Below are positions 54,201 through 61,847 of a stretch of 64,000 nucleotides of DNA, in pieces. The stretch is from assembly GCF_041080625.1 (NCBI RefSeq), contig NZ_CP163518.1:2542001-2606000 (forward strand). The letters are read 5' to 3'. Source of the DNA: Streptomyces sp. CG1 (GTDB lineage: Bacteria > Actinomycetota > Actinomycetes > Streptomycetales > Streptomycetaceae). The translations under genes were made by a program, and so were the position numbers. Every line of letters begins with the position of its first letter. Positions within the stretch are counted from its first letter, which is position 1. The notes beneath the pieces are model-generated. The model ran no database searches and was not told the origin of the DNA. It saw only the letters and a program-made list of their open reading frames with translations.

Positions 54201-54749
54201 CGCCTTGGTCTGCAGCAGGTCCTGGGTGGTCTCCACCAGCAGCGCGTCGGCGCCGCCGGCGACCAGGCCCTCGGCGTTGCGCTGGTAGGCGTCGCGCAGG
54301 GTGGTGTAGGGGGCGTGGCCGAGGGTGGGCAGCTTGGTGCCGGGGCCCATGGAGCCGAGGACCCAGCGGGGGCGGCCGTCCTGGGCCGTGAACGCGTCGG
54401 CGGCCTCGCGGGCCACGCGGGCACCGGCCTCGGACAGCTCGTGCACGCGCTCGGGAATGTCGTACTCACCGAGGGCGGAGTGGTTGGCCCCGAAGGTGTT
54501 GGTCTCGACGCAGTCGACGCCCACGGAGAAGTACGCCTCGTGGACCGAGCGGACGATGTCGGGCCGGGTGAGGTTGAGGATCTCGTTGCAGCCCTCGAGC
54601 TGCTGGAAGTCCTCCAGCGTGGGTTCCTGCGCCTGGAGCATGGTGCCCATGGCTCCGTCGGCGACCACCACGCGTGTGGCGAGCGCCTCTCGGAGCGCGG
54701 ACGCACGGGTCCGGCTGTCGGCGGAAGGGGACGGTGGCAACGAGGCCAT
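51234..54749 (-). CDS. metH: Cobalamin-dependent methionine synthase
   Basis: A 1171-residue enzyme transferring the methyl group of methyltetrahydrofolate to homocysteine through methylcobalamin. In order: homocysteine domain with zinc Cys (IGLNCATG and GGCCGTTPEHLR), pterin domain (YLAIGERTNANGSKKFREAM), B12-binding domain with the His ligand in VRGDVHDIGKNLVDIILSNN, and the activation domain (LADFFRPEESGETDVVGLQV, FSLGYGACPNLEDRAKIADL). Length matches full MetH. ATG at 54749 follows GAGGGAG; an in-frame extension upstream is not conserved. It is divergent from gylR. Confidence 0.97.
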   Translation of the reverse strand: MASLPPSPSADSRTRASALREALATRVVVADGAMGTMLQAQEPTLEDFQQLEGCNEILNLTRPDIVRSVHEAYFSVGVDCVETNTFGANHSALGEYDIPERVHELSEAGARVAREAADAFTAQDGRPRWVLGSMGPGTKLPTLGHAPYTTLRDAYQRNAEGLVAGGADALLVETTQDLLQTKAAVLGARRGLEALGLDLPLIVSVTVETTGTMLLGSEIGAALTALEPLGIDMIGLNCATGPAEMSEHLRYLARNARIPLSCMPNAGLPVLGKDGAHYPLTAPELADAQETFVREYGLSLVGGCCGTTPEHLRQVVERVRGLTPAERDPRPEPGAASLYQTVPFRQDTSYLAIGERTNANGSKKFREAMLEARWDDCVEMAREQIREGAHMLDLCVDYVGRDGVADMEELAGRFATASTLPIVLDSTEVDVIQAGLEKLGGRAVINSVNYEDGDGPESRFARVTKLAGEHGAALIALTIDEEGQARTPEKKVEIAERLIGDLTGNWGIREDDILIDTLTFTICTGQEESRRDGIATIEAIRELKRRHPAVQTTLGLSNISFGLNPAARILLNSVFLDECVKAGLDSAIVHASKILPIARFDEEQVTTALDLIYDRRAEGYDPLQKLMQLFEGATAKSLKAGKAEELAALPLEERLKRRIIDGEKNGLEADLDAALEDRPALDIVNETLLDGMKVVGELFGSGQMQLPFVLQSAEVMKAAVAHLEPHMEKSDSEGKGTIVLATVRGDVHDIGKNLVDIILSNNGYNVVNLGIKQPVSAILDAAEEHRADVIGMSGLLVKSTVIMKENLEELNQRGLAARFPVILGGAALTRAYVEQDLHEIYEGEVRYARDAFEGLHLMDALIGVKRGVPGAKLPDLKQRRVRATAAVEVEERPEEGHIRSDVATDNPVPAPPFWDTRIVKGIPLKEYASWLDEGALFKGQWGLKQARTGEGPSYEELAESEGRPRLRGLLDRLQTENLLEAAVVYGYFPCVSKDDDLIILDEQGNERTRFTFPRQRRGRRLCLADFFRPEESGETDVVGLQVVTVGSRIGEETAKLFAANSYRDYLELHGLSVQLAEALAEYWHARVRMELGFAGEDPADIEDMFALKYRGARFSLGYGACPNLEDRAKIADLLQPERIGVHLSEEFQLHPEQSTDAIVIHHPEAKYFNAR

Positions 54750-55097
54750 GAAGGGGCTCCCTCTATGCGACGGCTGTCGGCTATGTGGCTCCCGGGCGGG
54801 CCGGGATGCCGCACGGCGCCAGCGTAACCGGGAGTCGGCTTGGATGGGCAGCGGCGTCCACGGGGCGGACTCGGGTGGCCCTGCCGCCACGGACAGGTCA
54901 CGTGTGATGTAACAGGTGCCGACCGACGGTTAGCGGGAGGTCGGCATGGACCGGTAGTGTTCGACATTGCCGAACGACGGGTAACACGACGTTACGACGG
55001 TGTATGAAGCAGTCGCGGTGTACGACAACGGTCGGCACCGGTGGACGGCGCGACCGGCCGTTCGACGGCGGTCGAAGGGGACGGAGGCAGGACGGCG
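54750..55097. other. 348-base divergent region between metH and gylR
   Basis: It holds the promoters of both genes and the GylR operator at 54958. TACGCT on the minus strand at 54826-54821 is a possible metH -10, giving a leader of about 65 bases. I looked for cobalamin, SAM and SAH riboswitch cores in the metH leader and saw none. Confidence 0.5.
54958..54975. promoter_or_regulatory. GylR operator, copy upstream of gylR
   Basis: TGTTCGACATTGCCGAAC, with the inverted repeat GTTCG-N7-CGAAC. A second copy, in the other orientation, precedes glpF. Confidence 0.65.
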
Positions 55098-55862
55098 ATG
55101 GCACGGAACATCCAGTCGCTCGAACGGGCGGCCGCGATGCTGCGGCTGCTCGCGGGCGGCGAGCGACGGCTCGGCCTGTCGGACATCGCCTCGTCACTGA
55201 GTCTCGCCAAGGGCACCGCCCACGGCATCCTGCGCACCCTGCAGCAGGAGGGGTTCGTGGAGCAGGACGACTCCTCCGGTCGCTATCAGCTGGGCGCGGA
55301 GCTGCTGCGCCTCGGCACCACCTACCTGGACGTGCACGAGCTGCGGGCCAGGGCCCTGGTGTGGACCGACGACCTGGCCCGCTCCAGCGGCGAGAGCGTC
55401 TACCTGGGCGTCCTGCACCAGCAGGGCGTGCTGATCGTGCACCACGTCTTCCGGCCGGACGACAGCCGGCAGGTGCTGGAGATCGGCGCCATGCAGCCGC
55501 TGCACTCCACCGCCCTCGGCAAGGTGCTCTCGGCGTACGACCCGGTGGCGCACAGCGAGTCGCTGGAGACCGAGCGGAAGGCCTTCACCGACCGCACGGT
55601 GTGCGACGCGGGGGACTTCGAGCGCCTGCTCGACCTCACACGCGCGCGCGGCTACGCGGCGGACGTGGAGGAGACATGGGAGGGCGTGGCGTCCCTCGCC
55701 GCGCCCATCCATGACCGGCGCCGTATGCCCGTGGGCGCGGTCGGCATCACCGGCGCCGTGGAACGGCTGCGCCGGGACGGCGAGCTGCGTCCCGAGCTGA
55801 TCGCGGCGGTGCGCGACTGCGCCCGCGCGGTGTCCAGGGATCTGGGCGCGGGCCGGTTCTGA
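55098..55862 (+). CDS. gylR: IclR-family regulator of glycerol catabolism (GylR)
   Basis: A 254-residue IclR protein. The winged helix covers residues about 5-65 (MARNIQSLERAAAMLRLLAG, LGLSDIASSLSLAKGTAHGI), and the effector domain has HQQGVLIVHHVF, MQPLHSTALGKVLSAY and VEETWEGVASLAAPIHDR. It lies immediately before glpF-glpK-glpD. In S. coelicolor GylR represses this operon and itself in the absence of glycerol. ATG at 55098 follows ACGGAGGCAGG. Operator-like sequences stand before both gylR and glpF. Confidence 0.93.
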   Translation: MARNIQSLERAAAMLRLLAGGERRLGLSDIASSLSLAKGTAHGILRTLQQEGFVEQDDSSGRYQLGAELLRLGTTYLDVHELRARALVWTDDLARSSGESVYLGVLHQQGVLIVHHVFRPDDSRQVLEIGAMQPLHSTALGKVLSAYDPVAHSESLETERKAFTDRTVCDAGDFERLLDLTRARGYAADVEETWEGVASLAAPIHDRRRMPVGAVGITGAVERLRRDGELRPELIAAVRDCARAVSRDLGAGRF

Positions 55863-55909
55863 GCGGGCGCGGGACGGCTCTCAGCACTGCGCGCTCACCC
55901 CAGGATGCG

Positions 55910-55926
55910 CCGGGGAATCTCCCCGG
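55910..55926 (+). terminator. Short hairpin after gylR
   Basis: CCGGGGA-ATC-TCCCCGG is a perfect 7-bp stem with a three-base loop, 48 bases after the gylR stop. Confidence 0.5.
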
Positions 55927-56106
55927 GGGACGACCGGGATGCCAGGCGGCGTTCCGGGTCTCGCCCTACCCTGAAGTGGACATATCCGGCTAAACCCTGC
56001 GTCTGGGCGCGAAGAGTGATAACCGGCAGCGATCAATAACGATCCTGTTTTCAATAACAGAACCCTTGACGCATGCGTAACGCCGAAGCAAGACTCCCGT
56101 CCATCG

Positions 56107-56122
56107 GTCGGCATTGTCGAAC
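56107..56122. promoter_or_regulatory. GylR operator, copy upstream of glpF
   Basis: GTCGGCATTGTCGAAC. Its reverse complement, GTTCGACAATGCCGAC, matches the gylR-side copy at 14 of 16 positions. Confidence 0.65.
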
Positions 56123-56251
56123 ACCTACCGGCAATACGCGCTAGAGTGTGACAACGCCAAGGACCGGCATCGCTCTCACCCCCGAGGGCGCCAGAACCTC
56201 CGGCGGGACCGGGGTTCGGCTATCCCTGGACGAAGGACAAAGGAGTCGCGG

Positions 56252-57046
56252 GTGTCCAGCTCCGACATCTTCATCGGCGAGACCATCGGTACCGCCATAC
56301 TCATCCTGCTCGGCGGCGGCGTGTGCGCGGCCGTCACGCTGAAGGCCTCCAAGGCCCGTAACGCCGGTTGGCTCGCCATCGCCTTCGGGTGGGGCTTCGC
56401 CGTCATGACGGCCGTATACATCTCCGGACCGCTCTCCGGTGCGCACCTCAACCCGGCCGTCACCGTCGCCCTGGCCATCAAGAGCGGCGACTGGACCAAC
56501 GTTCCGGTCTACTTCGCCGGCCAGCTGCTCGGCGCGATGATCGGCGCGGCCCTGGTGTGGGTCGCCTACTACGGCCAGTTCCACGCCCACCTCACCGACA
56601 AGGAGATCGTCGGCGGTCCGGGCGCGCAGGCCACCACGGCCAAGGCGGTCGAGGCCCAGGAGAAGGGCGCCGGCCCGGTCCTCGGCATCTTCTCCACCGG
56701 TCCGGAGATCCGTAACGCGGCGCAGAACCTCGCCACGGAGATCATCGGCACGGTCGTGCTGATCCTCGCGGTCCTCACGCAGGGCCTGAACGACAAGGGC
56801 AACGGCCTCGGCATCCTCGGCGGTCTGATCACCGCGTTCGTGGTGGTGTCGATCGGTCTCTCCCTCGGCGGCCCGACGGGCTACGCGATCAACCCGGCCC
56901 GTGACCTGGGCCCGCGTATCGTGCACGCCCTGCTGCCGCTGCCCAACAAGGGCGGTTCCGACTGGGCTTACGCCTGGATCCCGATCGTCGGTCCGCTGGT
57001 CGGCGGCGCGATCGCTGCAGGCATCTACAACGTCGCATTCGCTTAA
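56252..57046 (+). CDS. glpF: Glycerol uptake facilitator (aquaglyceroporin)
   Basis: A 264-residue MIP-family channel with six membrane helices and two half-helices carrying NPA boxes ([19 protein letters not shown] and [18 protein letters not shown]). The Asp after the second NPA marks glycerol-conducting members rather than water channels. It passes glycerol into the cell for GlpK. GTG at 56252 has AAAGGAG upstream. First gene of the glpF-glpK-glpD operon. Confidence 0.95.
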   Translation: MSSSDIFIGETIGTAILILLGGGVCAAVTLKASKARNAGWLAIAFGWGFAVMTAVYISGPLSGAHLNPAVTVALAIKSGDWTNVPVYFAGQLLGAMIGAALVWVAYYGQFHAHLTDKEIVGGPGAQATTAKAVEAQEKGAGPVLGIFSTGPEIRNAAQNLATEIIGTVVLILAVLTQGLNDKGNGLGILGGLITAFVVVSIGLSLGGPTGYAINPARDLGPRIVHALLPLPNKGGSDWAYAWIPIVGPLVGGAIAAGIYNVAFA

Positions 57047-57106
57047 GACGTATAAGCACGCGCCGTACGTAAAGCCCCCTCACCACGGATCTTTCAGGAG
57101 CACACA

Positions 57107-58645
57107 GTGACCGACGCCCACACCGCAGGCCCGTTCATCGCCGCGATCGACCAGGGCACGACCTCCTCGCGCTGCATCGTCTTCGACAAGGACGGCCGGA
57201 TCGTCTCCGTCGACCAGAAGGAGCACGAGCAGATCTTCCCGAAGCCGGGCTGGGTCGAGCACAACGCCAACGAGATCTGGACCAACGTCCAGGAGGTCGT
57301 CGCCGGAGCCATCCAGAAGGCCGGCATCACCCGTGACGACATCAAGGCCATCGGCATCACCAACCAGCGCGAGACCACCGTGCTGTGGGACAAGAACACC
57401 GGTGAGCCCGTCTACAACGCCCTCGTCTGGCAGGACACCCGCACCGACAGCCTCTGCAGGGAGCTGGGCCGCAACGTCGGCCAGGACCGCTTCCGCCGCG
57501 AGACCGGTCTCCCGCTGGCCTCGTACTTCTCCGGCCCCAAGGCCCGCTGGCTGCTCGACAACGTCGAGGGCCTCAAGGAGCGCGCCGAGGCCGGCGACAT
57601 CCTCTTCGGCACCATGGACACCTGGGTCATCTGGAACCTGACCGGTGGTGTCGACGGCGGCAAGCACGTCACCGACGTGACCAACGCCTCCCGCACCCTT
57701 CTCATGAACCTGCACACCATGCAGTGGGACGAGAAGATCGCCGAGTCGATCGGTGTGCCGCTGCAGATCCTGCCCGAGATCCGCTCCTCCGCCGAGGTCT
57801 ACGGCGAGGTCACCGGCGGCAAGCTCGGCGACCTGCTCGGCGGCATCCCGGTCGCCTCCGCGCTCGGTGACCAGCAGGCGGCCCTGTTCGGCCAGTGCTG
57901 CTTCGCCGAGGGCGAGACCAAGTCCACCTACGGCACCGGCACCTTCATGGTGATGAACACCGGCGACAAGATCATCAACTCTTACGCCGGTCTGCTGACC
58001 ACGGTCGGTTACAAGATCGGCGAGCAGCCGACGGTGTACGCCCTGGAGGGCTCGATCGCCGTCACCGGCTCGCTGGTGCAGTGGATGCGCGACCAGATGG
58101 GCCTCATCTCCACCGCCGCCGAGATCGAGACGCTCGCGCTCTCGGTCGAGGACAACGGCGGTGCCTACTTCGTGCCGGCCTTCTCCGGCCTGTTCGCCCC
58201 GCACTGGCGTTCCGACGCCCGCGGTGTGATCGCCGGTCTGACCCGGTACGTCACCAAGGCGCACCTCGCGCGCGCCGTCCTGGAGGCCACCGCCTGGCAG
58301 ACCCGGGAGATCGCCGACGCCATGGTGAAGGACTCCGGCGACGAGCTGGTGGCCCTCAAGGTCGACGGTGGCATGACCGCCAACAACCTGCTGATGCAGA
58401 CGCTCTCCGACGTCCTGGACGCGCCAGTGGTGCGCCCGATGGTCGCCGAGACCACCTGCCTCGGCGCCGCCTACGCCGCCGGCCTCGCCGTCGGCTTCTG
58501 GTCCAGCACCGACGAACTGCGCGCCAACTGGCGCCGGGCCGCCGAGTGGACCCCCCGCATGGACGCGGAGACCCGCGACCGTGAGTACAAGAACTGGCTC
58601 AAGGCCGTCGACCGGACCATGGGCTGGATCGAGGACGAGAGCTGA
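57107..58645 (+). CDS. glpK: Glycerol kinase
   Basis: A 512-residue FGGY kinase that phosphorylates glycerol to glycerol-3-phosphate. The phosphate loop is [17 protein letters not shown], and [31 protein letters not shown] and [17 protein letters not shown] with [10 protein letters not shown] follow. GTG at 57107 follows CAGGAGCACACA. It lies 60 bases after glpF. Confidence 0.97.
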   Translation: MTDAHTAGPFIAAIDQGTTSSRCIVFDKDGRIVSVDQKEHEQIFPKPGWVEHNANEIWTNVQEVVAGAIQKAGITRDDIKAIGITNQRETTVLWDKNTGEPVYNALVWQDTRTDSLCRELGRNVGQDRFRRETGLPLASYFSGPKARWLLDNVEGLKERAEAGDILFGTMDTWVIWNLTGGVDGGKHVTDVTNASRTLLMNLHTMQWDEKIAESIGVPLQILPEIRSSAEVYGEVTGGKLGDLLGGIPVASALGDQQAALFGQCCFAEGETKSTYGTGTFMVMNTGDKIINSYAGLLTTVGYKIGEQPTVYALEGSIAVTGSLVQWMRDQMGLISTAAEIETLALSVEDNGGAYFVPAFSGLFAPHWRSDARGVIAGLTRYVTKAHLARAVLEATAWQTREIADAMVKDSGDELVALKVDGGMTANNLLMQTLSDVLDAPVVRPMVAETTCLGAAYAAGLAVGFWSSTDELRANWRRAAEWTPRMDAETRDREYKNWLKAVDRTMGWIEDES

Positions 58646-58687
58646 GCTGCCCCACAGACCAGCTCTGACGAGGAGTAAGTACCCGAC

Positions 58688-60304
58688 ATGACCAGTCAGT
58701 CCACCCTGCAGTCCGTGCCTGCCCTCGGGACGCACCCGGCCTCGGGCTCCAACCCGAGCCGCGCCGAGACCCGGGAGCAGCTCTCCAAGGCGTCGTACGA
58801 CCTTCTGGTGATCGGCGGCGGCATCCTGGGCATCTCCACCGCCTGGCACGCCGCGCAGTCCGGCCTGAGGGTGGCTCTGGTCGACGCCGGCGACTTCGCC
58901 GGCGCCACCTCCTCCGCCTCCTCCAAGCTGCTCCACGGCGGTCTGCGCTACCTGCAGACCGGTGCGGTGAAGCTGGTGGCGGAGAACCACTTCGAGCGCC
59001 GTGCGGTCTCCCGTCAGGTGGCCCCCCACCTGGCGAACCCGCTCACCTTCTACCTCCCCGTGTACAAGGGCGGGCCGCACGGCGCGGCGAAGCTCGGCGC
59101 GGGCGTCTTCGCCTACTCCGCGCTCTCCGCGTTCGGCGACGGCGTCGGCCACCTGCTCTCCCCCGCCCGGGCGGCGCAGGACGTGCCCGAGCTGCGCACC
59201 GAGAACCTCAAGGCCGTGGCCGTGTACGGCGACGACCAGATGAACGACGCGCGCATGGCGCTGATGACGGTCCGTGCGGCCGTCGAGTCGGGCGCCGTCG
59301 TCCTCAACCACGCCGAGGTCACCGGGCTGCGGTTCACCAAGGGCCGGGTCACCGGCGCCGAGCTCAAGGACCGGCTCTCCGGTGCGGAGTTCGGGGTCAA
59401 CGCCCGCCTGGTGCTGAACGCGACCGGCCCCTGGGTGGACCACCTGCGCAAGCTGGAGGACCCGAACGCGGCGCCGTCCATCCGCCTGTCGAAGGGCGCG
59501 CACCTGGTCCTGAAGCGGACCTCCCCGTGGAAGGCCGCGCTGGCGACCCCCATCGACAAGTACCGGATCACCTTCGCCCTCCCCTGGGAGGACATGCTGC
59601 TGCTCGGCACGACCGACGAGGAGTACGAGGGCGACCCGGCGGACGTCGACGTCAACGAGAAGGACATAGCCCAGATCCTGGACGAGGCCGCGTTCTCCGT
59701 GCGCGACCAGCAGCTCAAGCGTGACCTCATCACCTACGCGTTCGCCGGTCTGCGGGTGCTGCCGGGCGGCCCCGGCGACACCGCCAAGGCCAAGCGCGAG
59801 ACCGTGGTGACCGAGGGCAAGGGCGGCATGCTGTCCGTCGCGGGCGGCAAGTGGACGACGTTCCGGCACATCGGCCGTACGGTGATGCAGAAGCTGGAGG
59901 CGCTGCCGGGTCACCCTCTCGGCGATGACTTCGAACCGATCTCCTCGCTGCCGAAGAAGCTGCCGCTGCCCGGTGTCGCCAACCCGCGCGCGGTCGCCCA
60001 CCGCCTGCTGGTGGACCACCCGGCCCCGGGTCCGCGCATGGCCGCCGACACCGCCAAGCACCTGGCGACGCACTACGGTTCGCTGGCCTTCGACATCGCC
60101 CGCCTGGCGAACGAGAACCCGGATCTGGCCGAGCGCGTCCACCCCGACGCCCCGGAGATCTGGGCGCAGGTCGTCTGGGCCCGCGACCACGAGTGGGCCG
60201 AGACGCAGGACGACGTGCTGCGCCGCCGTACGACGCTGACCATCCGGGGCCTGGCCACGGACGAGGTCCGCGCCAAGGTGCAGGACCTGCTCGACAAGAA
60301 GTAA
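58688..60304 (+). CDS. glpD: Aerobic glycerol-3-phosphate dehydrogenase
   Basis: A 538-residue FAD enzyme oxidising glycerol-3-phosphate to dihydroxyacetone phosphate at the membrane. FAD-binding is shown by YDLLVIGGGILGISTAWHAA and SSKLLHGGLRYLQTG; ALPWEDMLLLGTTDEEYEG and GGKWTTFRHIGRTVM complete the family pattern. The first 35 residues are an extra tail. ATG at 58688 follows GAGGAG. It ends the operon. Confidence 0.96.
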   Translation: MTSQSTLQSVPALGTHPASGSNPSRAETREQLSKASYDLLVIGGGILGISTAWHAAQSGLRVALVDAGDFAGATSSASSKLLHGGLRYLQTGAVKLVAENHFERRAVSRQVAPHLANPLTFYLPVYKGGPHGAAKLGAGVFAYSALSAFGDGVGHLLSPARAAQDVPELRTENLKAVAVYGDDQMNDARMALMTVRAAVESGAVVLNHAEVTGLRFTKGRVTGAELKDRLSGAEFGVNARLVLNATGPWVDHLRKLEDPNAAPSIRLSKGAHLVLKRTSPWKAALATPIDKYRITFALPWEDMLLLGTTDEEYEGDPADVDVNEKDIAQILDEAAFSVRDQQLKRDLITYAFAGLRVLPGGPGDTAKAKRETVVTEGKGGMLSVAGGKWTTFRHIGRTVMQKLEALPGHPLGDDFEPISSLPKKLPLPGVANPRAVAHRLLVDHPAPGPRMAADTAKHLATHYGSLAFDIARLANENPDLAERVHPDAPEIWAQVVWARDHEWAETQDDVLRRRTTLTIRGLATDEVRAKVQDLLDKK

Positions 60305-60317
60305 CCGGTCACGGCAC

Positions 60318-60349
60318 AGGGGCTGTTCCACGGCGGTGGGGCGGCCCCT
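60318..60349 (+). terminator. Weak hairpin after glpD
   Basis: AGGGGCTG (60318-60325) can pair with CGGCCCCT (60342-60349) with one G-U pair and a 16-base loop. A plausible but weak terminator. Confidence 0.35.
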
Positions 60350-60367
60350 TCCGCCTGCTCGGGGGCA

Positions 60368-60390
60368 TTGTCAGTGCCGGGTGCTTCCAT
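60368..60390 (+). promoter_or_regulatory. RecA-NDp/PafBC-like promoter of the SMI1-like gene
   Basis: TTGTCAGTG (60368-60376), a perfect match to TTGTCRGTG, exactly 8 bases, then TTCCAT (60385-60390), which has T1 and T6 but not A2 of TANNNT. Six bases then lead to ATG at 60397, so the transcript would be leaderless. Confidence 0.65.
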
Positions 60391-60396
60391 GGGGGC

Positions 60397-60942
60397 ATGA
60401 ACAACGATCACGTGGATCCGGCGGACGTCGCGGCCCTGCGCGAGGCGTTCGGCATCGGCGACGGGGGCGAGTCGGCGCTGGGCTGGGAGGCGGTGCGGGC
60501 CTTCGAGGCGGAGCACGGCGTGATACTGCCGGAGCCGTACCGGACGTGCGTCGCGGAGGTGACGGACGGGTCGTTCCAGGGACCGCCGGAGTACGGACTG
60601 GTGGCACTGGCCGAGGGCGGCGGCAAGCAGCGGCTGGCCGAGCCGTTCCCCCTCACCCGGATATGGCTGTGGGAGGAGGACGACGGGGGGTACGAGGATC
60701 CGGACGCCGTCGTCGAGCAGGTCGCCGGTGACGGGTCGATCGTGCTGGGCACCGACGGCTGCGGCATGGACTGGCATCTGATCGTCAGCGGTCCCCACCG
60801 GGGTCATATATGGCAGATCACCGGCGAGGGCGCGGTTCCGTTCGGCGCGGAGTTCGGTCATACCACGGCCGAACCGGGCTTCGCCGGCTGGGTGCGGCAC
60901 TGGGCGGACGGCAAGGAGTGGTTCGACGGCTCGGCCACCTGA
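60397..60942 (+). CDS. SMI1/KNR4-like protein
   Basis: A 181-residue soluble protein. ALGWEAVRAFEAEHGVILPE with PYRTCVAEVTDG, WLWEEDDGG and GTDGCGMDWHLIVSGPHRGH is the SMI1/KNR4 (SUKH) pattern. Bacterial members often neutralise nuclease or other polymorphic toxins, but no toxin gene is adjacent. ATG at 60397 fits the promoter element seven bases before it. The start of a DNA-damage-type promoter suggests a stress role. Family assignment is by eye and moderate. Confidence 0.65.
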   Translation: MNNDHVDPADVAALREAFGIGDGGESALGWEAVRAFEAEHGVILPEPYRTCVAEVTDGSFQGPPEYGLVALAEGGGKQRLAEPFPLTRIWLWEEDDGGYEDPDAVVEQVAGDGSIVLGTDGCGMDWHLIVSGPHRGHIWQITGEGAVPFGAEFGHTTAEPGFAGWVRHWADGKEWFDGSAT

Positions 60943-60963
60943 GGTCCGGCCGCATAATGTGCT

Positions 60964-60978
60964 GAGACATCCGATGTC
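60964..60978. promoter_or_regulatory. Perfect palindromic operator before the FadR gene
   Basis: AGACATC-C-GATGTCT, 7-bp arms with a single central base. It lies just downstream of a likely -10 (TAATGT, 60955-60960) and 32 bases before the ATG at 61011. It probably is the autoregulatory site. Confidence 0.75.
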
Positions 60979-61010
60979 TGAGGCATGGGGCGGGCGACAG
61001 GAGGCCGGGC

Positions 61011-61682
61011 ATGGCAGTCACCGACGAGGCGATCGAGAAGATCAAGGACATGATCGTCTCCGGTGCGCTGCGCCCCGGAGACCGGTTGCCCAAGGAGAGC
61101 GAACTGGCGGCCGAATTGGGCCTGTCCCGCAATTCGCTGCGGGAGGCCGTACGGGCCCTGTCGCTGATCCGGATCCTGGACGTGCGCCAGGGCGACGGCA
61201 CCTATGTCACCAGCCTCGACCCGCAGCTGCTGCTGGAGGCGATGAGCTTCGTCGTGGACTTCCACCGCGACGACACCGTGCTGGAGTTCCTGGCGGTGCG
61301 CCGGATCCTGGAGCCGGCCGCGACAGCGATGGCGGCCTTCAAGATCAGCGAGCAGCAACTGGACGCCCTGTCCGCCCAGTTGGACGCGCTCGGCGAGGAA
61401 CCCTCGGTGGAGGAGCTGGTCGCCGCCGACCTGGAGTTCCATCGCGGCATCGTGCGCGGCGCCGGCAACTCGGTGCTGTGCTCGCTGCTGGACGGCCTGT
61501 CGGGGCCAACCACACGGGCCCGGATCTGGCGCGGTCTGACCCAGGAGGACGCGGTGGGCCGCACCCTGCGCGAGCACCGGGCGATCCTGGCCGCACTGCG
61601 CGACCGGGACGCGGAGGCGGCCCGCTCCTGGGCGACCGTGCACATCGCGAGCGTGGAGCAGTGGCTGCGCAGCACGCTGTGA
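61011..61682 (+). CDS. FadR-family GntR transcriptional regulator
   Basis: A 223-residue GntR regulator of the FadR group. The winged helix is IEKIKDMIVSGALRPGDRLP with SELAAELGLSRNSLREAVRA (residues about 8-60). The FCD domain has DLEFHRGIVRGAGN and HRAILAALRDRDAEAARSWA, with metal-type His/Asp residues. ATG at 61011 follows AGGAGG-like GACAGGAGGCC. A perfect palindrome upstream is its likely operator. The effector and targets beyond itself are unknown. Confidence 0.92.
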   Translation: MAVTDEAIEKIKDMIVSGALRPGDRLPKESELAAELGLSRNSLREAVRALSLIRILDVRQGDGTYVTSLDPQLLLEAMSFVVDFHRDDTVLEFLAVRRILEPAATAMAAFKISEQQLDALSAQLDALGEEPSVEELVAADLEFHRGIVRGAGNSVLCSLLDGLSGPTTRARIWRGLTQEDAVGRTLREHRAILAALRDRDAEAARSWATVHIASVEQWLRSTL

Positions 61683-61847
61683 AACGCCTGTACGGAACGG
61701 TCGGGGCTCCCGGTTGACGGAGGGTGTTCCCCGGTGGCGATCGGGGCAGTGATCCGGTCACTCCCCCACGCAGGGGGCTGCGGGCGCCCCCGCCGGACGC
61801 CGTAAGGTTGGTGAGTCAAGCGAGGGCACGTCGGAAGGAGGCACTGG

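Larger units (their letters stand above)
55863..56251. other. 389-base regulatory region before glpF
   Basis: It contains the gylR hairpin, an AT-richer patch with the direct repeat TCAATAAC (56033-56040 and 56051-56058) and an inverted repeat CTGTT-N6-AACAG (56045-56060), a TTGACG at 56066 with AAGACT 18 bases later as a possible promoter, and the GylR operator at 56107. In S. coelicolor the gyl operon is known to have two promoters, which fits this layout. Confidence 0.5.

Noticed and set aside
51201..54827. 1208-codon plus-strand frame opposite metH
   Set aside because: It is a shadow of the highly GC-biased metH; MetH motifs are all present on the minus strand.
54750..54960. Cobalamin, SAM or SAH riboswitch in the metH leader
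   Set aside because: I saw no recognisable core such as a B12 box, and the likely leader of about 65 bases is too short for most of them. An Infernal search would be decisive.
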